Positions 16,984 to 25,461 of a stretch of DNA of 64,000 nt are shown here, in pieces. Numbering within the stretch: position 1 is the stretch's first letter; each line of letters begins with the position of its first letter. A program made the position numbers and the translations under genes. The notes beneath the pieces are model-generated. The model saw only the letters and a list, made by a program, of their open reading frames with translations. It made no database searches and was not told the origin of the DNA. Source of the stretch: Acanthopleuribacter pedis (GTDB taxonomy: Bacteria > Acidobacteriota > Holophagae > Acanthopleuribacterales > Acanthopleuribacteraceae); assembly GCF_017377855.1 (NCBI RefSeq), contig NZ_JAFREP010000014.1:124001-188000 (forward strand), read 5' to 3'.

Positions 16984-18168
16984 TCACGGCATGTCGAGAC
17001 CGAGCGCCGGCATTTGGTCGATGGTCATGGAATCGTCCGTTGAATCGTCGGGGGCGGCTTCGGTTTTCAGAATCCCCAGTTTGAGACCGAGGTTGTTCGG
17101 GTTGGTGGCGTAACGCATCGCCGTGTTTTTGTCGATGACGCGTCTTGAAACTTTGTCGAGCAAATCCATATCAAAAGTCTGCATGCCCTCGTGGTGGCCG
17201 TCCGCCATGGCGTCTTCCAGGCTGCCCGCCGCTTGCGCACCCTTGAGGATGTAGGTACGGGTCCGATCATTGGAGCGCAAAACCTCGACCGCCGCGACCC
17301 GGCCTTTTCCGCCAGGTTTGGGCATTAACCGTTGCGAAATAATGTAGCGGAAGGTCTGGGCGAAGCGGCTGCGAATGACCGTTTCCTGGTCCTTGGGGAA
17401 GACCCCAATGATACGCTCAATCGTTTTGGCCGCGTCGATGGTGTGCAGCGTCGACATAATTAAATGGCCCGTTTCCGCCGCTTCCAGCGCGATTTCAATA
17501 CTTTCCACATCGCGCATCTCCCCAACCATGATTACCTGCGGCGCCTGGCGCAGACCCGCGCGCAACGCGGCCGCGAAGGTGTCGGTGTCCTGGCCCAGCT
17601 CGCGCTGGTGGATCATGCTTTTGGTTTTGGGGTACAAAAATTCAATGGGATCTTCGATGGTGATGATGTGGTAGGCGTACTTCTGCGCCATGAGGTTGAT
17701 CAAGGCCGCCATGGTCGAACTTTTGCCGCTTCCCGTCGGTCCCGTCAGCAGTACGATGCCGTTTTTGAGGTCCAGCGAACCCAGTAAGGACTTCGGTAGC
17801 GCCAACGATTCGAAGCTGGGAATCAGCGTGGGAATCACCCGCATGACGATGACCAGGCTGTTGCGCTGCCGGAAGCAGTTGGTCCGAAAACGGCCGGTTT
17901 TTTCCAGCGTGTAGGAAACGTCAACCGAACCCGTACGCAAAAAGGTCTCCATCGCCTGGGGTTTGTCCTTGAGCAGATCCAATACCAGCATTTCCGTTTG
18001 GTAGGGGCTGAGCGGGCGCAGGTCCTTGAGCGGGACCTCCGTGAGCGTGCCGTCCACCATCACCTTGGGTGGTGAGCCGGGACTGAAAATGATGTCCGAA
18101 GCCCGTGAGGCGACACTCATAATGCGTTTCAAAATCGGTGCAATGTCGTAGGGATTCAAGCCGCCCAT
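16984..18168 (-). CDS. PilT/PilU-family type IV pilus ATPase
   Basis: A 394-residue cytoplasmic hexameric ATPase of the GspE/PilT secretion superfamily, which powers pilus retraction. Walker A TGPTGSGKSS is at residues 142-151, followed by the Asp box IITIEDPIEF, Walker B GEMRDVESIEIALEAAETGH and the His box STLHT. An N-terminal PAS-like half precedes them. The C-terminus (DAMADGHHEGMQTFDMDLLD) looks more like PilU's MQTFD-type region than PilT's AIRNLIRE motif, so an accessory PilU-type role is likelier than the main retraction motor. The gene is followed seven bases later by the zinc-ribbon/receiver gene. Confidence 0.93.
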   Translation of the reverse strand: MGGLNPYDIAPILKRIMSVASRASDIIFSPGSPPKVMVDGTLTEVPLKDLRPLSPYQTEMLVLDLLKDKPQAMETFLRTGSVDVSYTLEKTGRFRTNCFRQRNSLVIVMRVIPTLIPSFESLALPKSLLGSLDLKNGIVLLTGPTGSGKSSTMAALINLMAQKYAYHIITIEDPIEFLYPKTKSMIHQRELGQDTDTFAAALRAGLRQAPQVIMVGEMRDVESIEIALEAAETGHLIMSTLHTIDAAKTIERIIGVFPKDQETVIRSRFAQTFRYIISQRLMPKPGGKGRVAAVEVLRSNDRTRTYILKGAQAAGSLEDAMADGHHEGMQTFDMDLLDKVSRRVIDKNTAMRYATNPNNLGLKLGILKTEAAPDDSTDDSMTIDQMPALGLDMP

Positions 18169-18569
18169 CCTTCAGGTGTTGCGTTGATTGGAAAGCTGTT
18201 GGGCCCGAGGCGGTGAGCCCCGTGATAACAAGAAGCAGGCCCCCATCATACCCCAATTTTCTCTGGCTTTTGTGATGATGCATGCAACGCTTTGGGTGAT
18301 TGTCGCCCACCCGCACGAGCGCCTTTGGGATAGCAAACCTTTTTCTGTCTATCGCCCTCCCACCGGAATTCTTGAGCTTCGTTTCCGCCTCTTCGCAGCC
18401 CTGGGACGGGTTAGGGGTTTTCTTTGATCCGATTTCCACGGATAATGCGGGCTAACCCGTTCGTTCGCCGCGTTTTTCACATCAAATGCTTGCATATTCG
18501 GCGCGGGGCCGGGGTTGGTGTTCTGTTTCAAAATGCGGTGCCGAAGGAATGGTTTTGGGAGGCGATGCC
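18169..18569. other. Intergenic region between divergent pilT-like and GAF-like genes
   Basis: No gene is convincing here. A short stretch near 18438-18455 (AATGCGGGCTAAC) resembles the right end of dispersed family A elements and may be a remnant. Promoters for both divergent genes should lie here, but I see no clear -35/-10 pair. Confidence 0.35.
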
Positions 18570-19316
18570 ATGCTTCTTGGCAAAGAAACCGTTGTGAGCC
18601 AGTGGTTTGGCGATGGGCGTTGGGTGCCTGTCCCAAGTCTTGCCGTGTTGGACGGCGACACCACGCCGTGGCCGATGGTGCTTTTATTCGTTTGGGCCGC
18701 GGTGGCGTTGACCTGGGTGACGGCCTGGCTCATGACCCGTAAAATCCGGCATCGCCGCGATGAATTAACGCTTTCGCTGGCGAATCAGAGTCGGCGCTTG
18801 GCCGACAAAAGCGAGGAACTTTCCGCGGTTTGCGAGATCCTCAACTGTTCCCTCAACAAACCGGAACAAGCCGCCGAGTTTGCCCTGCAGCGCATGATCC
18901 GCCTGATTCCCAACCTTTCGCGCGGTGGCCTGTTGGTGCGCGGTCCCAAGGATCGCCGCTTCCGCATTATCGCCCACACCGGGTACCGCGATTTTGTGTT
19001 TTCCCGCCTCGATTTCACCTTTGAAGAAATTATTTCCCAATACGCCGAGGGGACCGAGGAACTGGCCGACGGCGTTTTTTTGGTGCGCTGTCCCAATTTA
19101 GAAGGGACCGACCTACCGCGCGCCACCTTTATGGTTGCCCTTGTGCTCGAGTTTCGCGGTTTGCTGCGCGGCCTGCTGGTGTTTGACCACGAAATCGATA
19201 TCGGCGTGGTGGGTGAACTGGAACTGGAGCGGCTGAAACGGTTCCGCATTTATGCCGGTGACGTTTTGGCCAGATTGCGTATTGATCAGGAAGAACGTCG
19301 CCGGAGTTTGGCATGA
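18570..19316 (+). CDS. Single-pass membrane protein with GAF-like sensory domain
   Basis: A 248-residue protein of unknown function. One transmembrane segment spans about residues 34-55, followed by a basic stop-transfer TRKIRHRRD and a short coiled coil. A GAF-like fold covers about 75-235: FALQRMIRLIPNLSRGGLLVRG, then RRFRIIAHTGYRDFVF and a GLLRGLLVFDHE strand. No catalytic or output domain is visible, so it may act as a sensor through a partner. I chose the ATG at 18570 because GGGAGG lies upstream; an earlier in-frame ATG gives an implausible N-terminus. Its stop overlaps the ATG of hutF by four bases, implying coupled translation. Confidence 0.7.
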   Translation: MLLGKETVVSQWFGDGRWVPVPSLAVLDGDTTPWPMVLLFVWAAVALTWVTAWLMTRKIRHRRDELTLSLANQSRRLADKSEELSAVCEILNCSLNKPEQAAEFALQRMIRLIPNLSRGGLLVRGPKDRRFRIIAHTGYRDFVFSRLDFTFEEIISQYAEGTEELADGVFLVRCPNLEGTDLPRATFMVALVLEFRGLLRGLLVFDHEIDIGVVGELELERLKRFRIYAGDVLARLRIDQEERRRSLA

Positions 19317-20701
19317 AAACCTACGCCTTTGAACGACTGTACCAGGACAAACAATGCTGGATCGCGCCCGCCTACGTGACCGTGGACGCGGCCGGCACCA
19401 TCACCGCGGTGGGTTCTGAAGCGCCCGACGACGGGACACCCGTGGAACACCACCGCGGCCTCGTGCTGCCAGGTTTCCAGAACGCGCATTCCCACGCGTT
19501 TCAGTACGCCATGGCCGGCTTGGCGGAGTTTGCCACCCGTCCCGATGATGATTTTTGGTCTTGGCGCACCGCCATGTACGACCTCGCCCTGCGCGTGGGG
19601 CCGGAGCAACTCGAGGCAATTGCCACCATGCTGTACGCCGAAATGGTGCGCCACGGTTATACCGCGGTAGCCGAGTTTCATTACCTTCACCACGATGTCG
19701 ACGGCCGTCCCTATGCCGAGCCCGCGCTTTTGTCCCATTGCCTGATGCGGGCCGCCGCGCGCGCCGGCATTCACCTGACCTTGGTGCCCATGTTCTACCG
19801 CCTCGGTGGTTTCGATCAACCCGCCACGGCGCAACAACGGCGTTTCTTGTCGCCCGATACCGACGCCTACCTCGATTTGCTCGCCGCCGTCCACAAAACC
19901 GCCGCGTCCTTCGCGCACGTGACCGTGGGTGCCGGGGTGCATTCCTTGCGCGCCGCGAGCCGCGCGGATATCCAGTTTTTGCTGGGCGAGGCCGATTTGC
20001 GTGGGCCGCTGCATCTGCACATCGCCGAACAGACGGGCGAAGTAGCCGCATGCGAGGCGCGCTGGGGACAACGCCCGGTTGCCTGGCTGCTTGATCATGT
20101 GGCGGTGGATGCCCGCTTCCATTTGGTCCACGCCACCCATGTGACCGAGGCCGAATGGCGCGGTATGGTTAAGGCCGGTGCCAACGCCGTTATTTGTCCT
20201 TCGACCGAGGGGAATCTGGGCGACGGCTTTTTTCCGATTGACGATTACCACGCCGCCGGCGGTGCCTGGTGTATCGGGACCGACAGCCACGTCGGCCTTT
20301 CACCGCTGGAAGAACTGCGTTGGCTGGATTACGGCCGCCGTTTGCAGCGCCGCCGTCGCAACGTAATGTGCCCCGACGTCGGCGCCGACGGCGGGGTCGA
20401 AATGGTGGACCGCGCGTTTCACGGCGGCCGAGCCGCCATGGGTGCCGCGGCGCAAAAGGGTTACTTCGCCGTGGGCACGCCCTTCGACGCCGTGCTCGTC
20501 GACAGCGATCATCCCTTGCTTGCCGTCTGCGAACCGGACCGGTTGATCGCTACATTAATATATGCCGGCGATGTGACCTTCATCCGCACCCTGTTTCAGG
20601 CCGGTACGGTACGTGTCGAAAACGGTCGCCATCGCGAGGCCGACGCCATACGCGCGGCATTCAGCAGCGCGCTACGTGCGCTTAACAGCCGTGGTAACTA
20701 A
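19313..20701 (+). CDS. hutF: Formimidoylglutamate deiminase
   Basis: The 462-residue enzyme converts N-formimidoyl-L-glutamate to N-formyl-L-glutamate and ammonia in the five-step histidine degradation route. It is an amidohydrolase with zinc ligands visible as AHSHAFQ (His59, His61), HLHIAEQTGEV, HATHVTE and IGTDSHVG. The family-typical FWSWRTAMYDLA and GVHSLRAAS stretches are present. The start ATG overlaps the stop of the membrane GAF-like gene. No other hut genes (HutH, HutU, HutI, HutG) are in the window, so the pathway must be completed elsewhere. The link to the GAF-like protein is unexplained. Confidence 0.92.
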   Translation: MKTYAFERLYQDKQCWIAPAYVTVDAAGTITAVGSEAPDDGTPVEHHRGLVLPGFQNAHSHAFQYAMAGLAEFATRPDDDFWSWRTAMYDLALRVGPEQLEAIATMLYAEMVRHGYTAVAEFHYLHHDVDGRPYAEPALLSHCLMRAAARAGIHLTLVPMFYRLGGFDQPATAQQRRFLSPDTDAYLDLLAAVHKTAASFAHVTVGAGVHSLRAASRADIQFLLGEADLRGPLHLHIAEQTGEVAACEARWGQRPVAWLLDHVAVDARFHLVHATHVTEAEWRGMVKAGANAVICPSTEGNLGDGFFPIDDYHAAGGAWCIGTDSHVGLSPLEELRWLDYGRRLQRRRRNVMCPDVGADGGVEMVDRAFHGGRAAMGAAAQKGYFAVGTPFDAVLVDSDHPLLAVCEPDRLIATLIYAGDVTFIRTLFQAGTVRVENGRHREADAIRAAFSSALRALNSRGN

Positions 20702-21166
20702 GGTCATCTTTAAAGGGATTCCGAATAACGACGGCGTGGGGCGAATGGTTTAGAAGAAATCACGCTTTTTTTGGTTTTTCGGCCTAATTTGGCAAACACA
20801 GGGTTGATTTTTGCGTATATCAACAACGGATGCCCCTTTCTTCAAGTGAACGGCGCCTTATCAGGCCTTCGGACCACCGGGAGAATTGGGTCCGGCGACA
20901 GCTCCCCATTGCCGGCATACCGAATGACCCAGTCCGTGGTGCTCACAAGGGATTCCGCGATGAACCCGAATCTCTTGTGAGCACCATGGCCAGGACAAGT
21001 TTTAACGTTTTTTGCCTTTACCTTGGATCCATAAACACGACCATGGCGCTTGAAGCAACCGTGTTCTCAGTTCTTGGGGCCGCCCGACTTTGCGAATGCC
21101 CCCCGGTTTTATGGTCGTCGTGCTAGTTTTGAATGCCGAGCAATTTCAGTGACATTGAGGGTTCCC
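20702..21166. other. Intergenic region upstream of RND efflux operon
   Basis: No gene is supported. A GTTGAT/ATCAAC inverted repeat with a 10-base spacer lies at 20803-20824 and could be an operator. A copy of dispersed family A lies at 20934-20989. No TetR- or MarR-type regulator gene is present beside the efflux operon. Confidence 0.4.
20934..20989. repeat. Dispersed palindromic element family A, short form
   Basis: Inverted arms of about 22 bases (CCGTGGTGCTCACAAGGGATTC against CCATGGTGCTCACAAGAGATTC read from the other strand) flank CGCGATGAA. The TCACAAGG-GATTC...CGCGA core is the one found at 12705, 28551 and 56261. The two mismatches between arms leave a stable hairpin. Confidence 0.8.
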
Positions 21167-22327
21167 ATGACTTTCCGTTCCTTCTCTTGGGCGACCGCGC
21201 CTTTTTCTTCCCGCGCCGTTACCTGCCTTGCCGTTTTGGTTTTAGCGGCACTTTCCGGTGCTTGTGCACAAGAAGCAGCATCCACGGCGCCTGCAGGCGG
21301 GGCCAAGGCCAAAAAACAGGCGGCCAAGCCGACGCCGGTCGCCGTGGCCGCGGTGACCGTTGGCGACGCCCAGTCGGTTTACACCACCACCACCACGATT
21401 CAGCCCGAGTTTAACGCCGAGATTTTGTCGCGTACCACCGGCGCCGTTCGCGAACTACATCACGAGGAAGGTGATGTGGTGGAAGAAGGTCGCTTGCTCC
21501 TGACCATTGACGATCAGGACCAACAAATGGCGCTCAAGCAGGCCGAACTCACTTTGGCCCACCTGCAGACCGAATTTAAGCGCCGCGAAAAGATGCAAAA
21601 CGCCGGGATTTTGGCCTCTCAAGAGTTTGACGACATTCGCAACCAAATCGAAAAAGCCGAGGCCGATGTGGATGCCGCCAAGTTAACCCTCGCTTACACG
21701 CGCGTGCGCGCCCCCTTCACCGGACGCATCATGCGGCGTTTGGTGGACCTCGGTGCCAACGTGTCGCCCGGTGTGGCCTTGTACCAAATTATGGACGTCG
21801 ACCCCATGCTCGTGCGTGTGTGGGTGCCCGCCAATCGGTTGGGCCGTGTCGCGCCCGGTCAGAAAATTCATTTGAAGCGCGATGCCGACGGCGCCGAATT
21901 GGCAGCCGTTACCTATCTGGTCAGCCCGATGGTTGACCAAACCACCGGCACTGTCAAAATCACCGCGCGGATTTCCGGCGGCCCCGCTGATTTGCGGCCC
22001 GGCGATTTTGTCGAGGCACGCGTGGTGACTGAATTGCGCGAAAACGCCTTGCTCGTGCCCAGCGTGGCCGTGTTTGAAGAGCAGGGCCAAAAAGTGTTGT
22101 ACACCGTGGTCGACGGCAAAGCCGTGCGGCAGGTGGTGACCGTGGGTTTCATCGAAAGTGGTCGCACCGAAATTTTAGAGGGCATTAGCGAAGATGCCTT
22201 GATTGTGGTCAAAGGTCAACGCAACTTGCGCGACGGCATGCCGGTCTCCGTCAAAGAAGGACCGGGTGCCGAGGACAAAGCCGTGGCCGAGAAAAAGTCC
22301 TCCGGCTTCACGGGGGCTTCGCTTTGA
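21167..22327 (+). CDS. RND efflux periplasmic adaptor (membrane fusion protein)
   Basis: A 386-residue HlyD/AcrA-type adaptor that bridges an inner-membrane RND pump and an outer-membrane channel. A signal sequence with a Cys near the end of its hydrophobic stretch (LAALSGAC) suggests a lipoprotein, though the lipobox is not ideal. Barrel-sandwich halves (AEILSRTTGAVRELHHEEGDVV and TRVRAPFTGRIMRRLVDLG) flank an alpha-hairpin with an LAHLQTEFKRREKM stretch. Beta-barrel and membrane-proximal domains follow. The ATG at 21167 gives the cleanest signal peptide and is preceded by GAGGG. The stop overlaps the first RND permease gene. Confidence 0.93.
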   Translation: MTFRSFSWATAPFSSRAVTCLAVLVLAALSGACAQEAASTAPAGGAKAKKQAAKPTPVAVAAVTVGDAQSVYTTTTTIQPEFNAEILSRTTGAVRELHHEEGDVVEEGRLLLTIDDQDQQMALKQAELTLAHLQTEFKRREKMQNAGILASQEFDDIRNQIEKAEADVDAAKLTLAYTRVRAPFTGRIMRRLVDLGANVSPGVALYQIMDVDPMLVRVWVPANRLGRVAPGQKIHLKRDADGAELAAVTYLVSPMVDQTTGTVKITARISGGPADLRPGDFVEARVVTELRENALLVPSVAVFEEQGQKVLYTVVDGKAVRQVVTVGFIESGRTEILEGISEDALIVVKGQRNLRDGMPVSVKEGPGAEDKAVAEKKSSGFTGASL

Positions 22328-25300
22328 TCCGCGACCTCGTTACGCTTTCCGTCTCGCGTCGTGTCACCGTTGTGGTGGTGATGGCCGCCTTCATTGCTTT
22401 CGGGACTGTCGGTTTGTCGCGTTTGGCGATCAACCTGCTGCCCGATATCAGTCATCCTTCTTTTACCGTGCAAACCGATTTTCCCAACGCCGCGCCCGGT
22501 GAAGTGGAGAATTTGGTGACCGAACCCGTGGAGGAGGCCATCGGCGTCCTCAAGGGTTTGCAAGACGTGCATTCGGTTTCGCGTGCCGGTATTTCCGAGG
22601 TGACCCTGCAGTTTGCCTGGGGTACCGACATGGACGACATCGCGATGGACATTCGCGAAAAGTTGGATCGGCTGATTTTGCCCGACGAAACCGAGAAACC
22701 CATTGTTTTGCGCTACGATCCCGCGCTTGATCCCATCATCAAAATTGCATTGGTCGGCGCCGACGACTTGCGCCTCATGCGTTATGTCGCCGAGAAAAAG
22801 GTGAAGGAAGAACTGGAGAAAATTCCCGGCGTCGCCTCGGCCCAAGTTAAGGGTGGGGAAGAGGACGAAATTCACGTCAACCTCAACCAGGGCCGTCTGG
22901 CCGCGATGAACATTACCCCGGACCAAATTTCCCGGGTTTTGTCCGCCTCGAACATCAACCGCCCCGGTGGTTCCCTGAAAAGTCGCGACAGCCAGTACCT
23001 CGTGCGAACCCTTAACGAATACCAGGATGTGGGTGAGATCGCCCAACTGGTGATCACCCCGCCGGGTCAACCGCCGGTCAAGTTGGGCGATGTGGCCGAG
23101 GTCGTTTGGGGCGCCAAGGACCGCGAGGAGATCTCGCGGGTGAACGGTCAGGAATGCGTCACCATCGAAATTTACAAGGAAGGCGACGCCAACACCGTTT
23201 TGGTTGCCGAGGCTGTTCAAGCAACCATGAAATGGTTGCCACGGGAATTGCCCAAGGGCATGAGCATTGAACCGCTGTTTAACCAAGCCCGTTTTATCAA
23301 GCAATCGATTAACGAGGTTCGCGACGCGCTGGTGATTGGCGGCGTGTTGGCGATTGTGATTCTTTTGTTGTTCCTGCGTGACGTTCGCGCCACCGTGATT
23401 ATCGCCACTTCCATTCCGCTCTCCGTGATGGTGTCTTTTCTGTTGATGTACCAAACCGGCGTTTCCCTGAACATCATGTCCCTGGGTGGTTTGACGCTTG
23501 GTATCGGCATGCTGGTCGACGCCTCGATTGTGGTCCTGGAGGCCATTCACCGCCAACGTGAGCTGGGTCTCTCGCGCCGACAGGCCGCGATTGAAGGGAC
23601 CGCCGAGGTCGGCGGCGCCGTGATCGCCTCGGTTTTAACCACCATCGCCGTGTTTGTGCCCATCATCTTTGTGGAAGGCATTGCCGGCCAGCTTTTCCGC
23701 GATCAATCACTGACCGTGACCTACAGCTTGATCGCCTCGTTGATCGTGTCGATCTCGTTGATTCCCATGTTGGCTTCCCTGGGACGCGGCGGCAAACCCA
23801 AGGCCAGGCGCGACGAGGAAGAATCGCTTGGGTTGCTTTCGGTTCTGTACGAACGCCTCCTGCGCGGCGCCTTGCGTGTGCGTTGGTTGACCTTGGCCAC
23901 CGCCGCGGCGGTATTCGGCGCCAGCCTGTACCTGTGGCCGCAAATTCCGCGCGAGCTGATCCCCGAGCTGACCGAGGGCGAGTTCTTTTACGAGGTCACC
24001 ATGCCCGAGGGCACCTCGCTGGACGCCACCAATGCCGTCATGCTTGAAATGGAACGCATTGCCGGGGCGCAAAGCGATGTGGCCACCGTGTATTCCATGG
24101 TTGGAAGCCGCGGTGTGTCCGGTGGTTTGTCGCTTAAAACCAAGGACGAAAACCTCGGCCAGTTGAACCTGGTGATGAAAGACCGCGGCGACGAGGCTTT
24201 GGAACGAAGCGTTTCGCAAAACTTGCGCGACCAATTCGGCGTGGTGCCCAATCTGGAAACCAAGCTAGGCCGCCCGTCCTTTTTCAGCCTCAAAACCCCC
24301 GTCGAGGTGCTGTTTTTCAGCGAAGACCTCGTGCTGTTGCGCAACTACACCGAGCAGCTGCGGGAACGCCTGCAAAAGATCGAGGGTTTGGTGGATCTGC
24401 GTTCCTCTTTAGAATCCGGGAACCCCGAGTTAACCGTCGTTTTTGATCGCGACCAAATGGCCCGTATGGGTTTTGACGTCCAAACCGTGTCGACCACCCT
24501 CCACGACCGCATCAACGGCACCGTGGTTTCCCGGTTTCAGGACGGTGACCGCCAGATCGATATCCGCCTGCGCAACCGCGAAATTGACCGCGACAGCATC
24601 GGCGACATCGAAAACATCGTGGTCGGCACCGCCAACGGTTTTCCCGTGACCCTTAAAGCCGTCGCCAAAATTGAACCGGCGCGCGGTCCCTCCGAAATCC
24701 ACCGCATTCAACAGAGCCGCGTCGCCATCATGAGCGGTGCGCTCAAGGGGCGCAGCCTCAACGCCGTGATGGTCGACATTGAGGCCGAAATCGCCGCCTT
24801 CCCGCCGCCCGCCGGCATTGAAGCGCCCCAACTCGGCGGTCAGAACAAAGAAATGCAAGCGTCCTTTACCAGCTTGTTTTTCGCCATTGGTTTGGCCGTG
24901 TTCCTGGTGTACCTGGTGATGGCCGCGACCTTCGAGAGTTTGGTGCATCCGTTCATCATTCTGTTCACGATTCCACTTGCCTTTACCGGCGTGTTGGTCG
25001 GTTTGGTGATCAGTGGTTTGTCCGTCAGCATTATCGCCTTCCTCGGCGCCATCTTTTTGGTGGGCGTGGTGGTGAACAACGCGATTGTGTTGGTTGACGC
25101 CGTCAACCGCGGCCGTCGCGAGGGTTTGGACAAACTGGAAGCCGTGGTACGCGCCGGAAAAATTCGCCTGCGCCCCATTTTGATGACCACCTTGACCACC
25201 GTGCTCGGTTTGTTGCCGATGGCGATTGGTTTCGGCGAGGGTTCCGAGTTACGCCAACCCCTGGCCGTGGTTGTGACCGCGGGTTTGGTGGTTTCCACCT

Positions 25301-25461
25301 TGCTCACTTTGGTGGTGATTCCCGCCGCTTACATGATCGTGCCCTCGCGGGTGCGTACCTACGAGGAAGAAGCCGAAATTGAGGCCGTGGTGGCCGAGGC
25401 CGCCGCGCTCGAGGCCGCCGAACACCAGGCCGCTCTGGCTTCCGAGGAGCCCGCAACATGA
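22324..25461 (+). CDS. RND-family efflux permease, subunit 1
   Basis: A 1045-residue inner-membrane proton antiporter of the HAE1/AcrB superfamily, with twelve predicted TM segments and two large periplasmic loops. The N-terminus MIRDLVTLSVSRRVTVVVVMAAF is the usual TM1. TM4 carries GIGMLVDASIVVLE, where one of the two adjacent Asp residues of AcrB is replaced by Ala. The duplicated motif near TM10 is VVNNAIVLVDAVNRGRREG. Translation starts at TTG, overlapping the adaptor stop (TTGA), so expression is likely coupled. A Glu/Ala-rich tail covers the last ~35 residues. Substrate unknown. Confidence 0.93.
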   Translation: MIRDLVTLSVSRRVTVVVVMAAFIAFGTVGLSRLAINLLPDISHPSFTVQTDFPNAAPGEVENLVTEPVEEAIGVLKGLQDVHSVSRAGISEVTLQFAWGTDMDDIAMDIREKLDRLILPDETEKPIVLRYDPALDPIIKIALVGADDLRLMRYVAEKKVKEELEKIPGVASAQVKGGEEDEIHVNLNQGRLAAMNITPDQISRVLSASNINRPGGSLKSRDSQYLVRTLNEYQDVGEIAQLVITPPGQPPVKLGDVAEVVWGAKDREEISRVNGQECVTIEIYKEGDANTVLVAEAVQATMKWLPRELPKGMSIEPLFNQARFIKQSINEVRDALVIGGVLAIVILLLFLRDVRATVIIATSIPLSVMVSFLLMYQTGVSLNIMSLGGLTLGIGMLVDASIVVLEAIHRQRELGLSRRQAAIEGTAEVGGAVIASVLTTIAVFVPIIFVEGIAGQLFRDQSLTVTYSLIASLIVSISLIPMLASLGRGGKPKARRDEEESLGLLSVLYERLLRGALRVRWLTLATAAAVFGASLYLWPQIPRELIPELTEGEFFYEVTMPEGTSLDATNAVMLEMERIAGAQSDVATVYSMVGSRGVSGGLSLKTKDENLGQLNLVMKDRGDEALERSVSQNLRDQFGVVPNLETKLGRPSFFSLKTPVEVLFFSEDLVLLRNYTEQLRERLQKIEGLVDLRSSLESGNPELTVVFDRDQMARMGFDVQTVSTTLHDRINGTVVSRFQDGDRQIDIRLRNREIDRDSIGDIENIVVGTANGFPVTLKAVAKIEPARGPSEIHRIQQSRVAIMSGALKGRSLNAVMVDIEAEIAAFPPPAGIEAPQLGGQNKEMQASFTSLFFAIGLAVFLVYLVMAATFESLVHPFIILFTIPLAFTGVLVGLVISGLSVSIIAFLGAIFLVGVVVNNAIVLVDAVNRGRREGLDKLEAVVRAGKIRLRPILMTTLTTVLGLLPMAIGFGEGSELRQPLAVVVTAGLVVSTLLTLVVIPAAYMIVPSRVRTYEEEAEIEAVVAEAAALEAAEHQAALASEEPAT

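Noticed and set aside
22216..23556. A 446-residue frame antisense to the first RND permease
   Set aside because: His/Gln/Asn-rich antisense product of a conserved permease, with no independent support.
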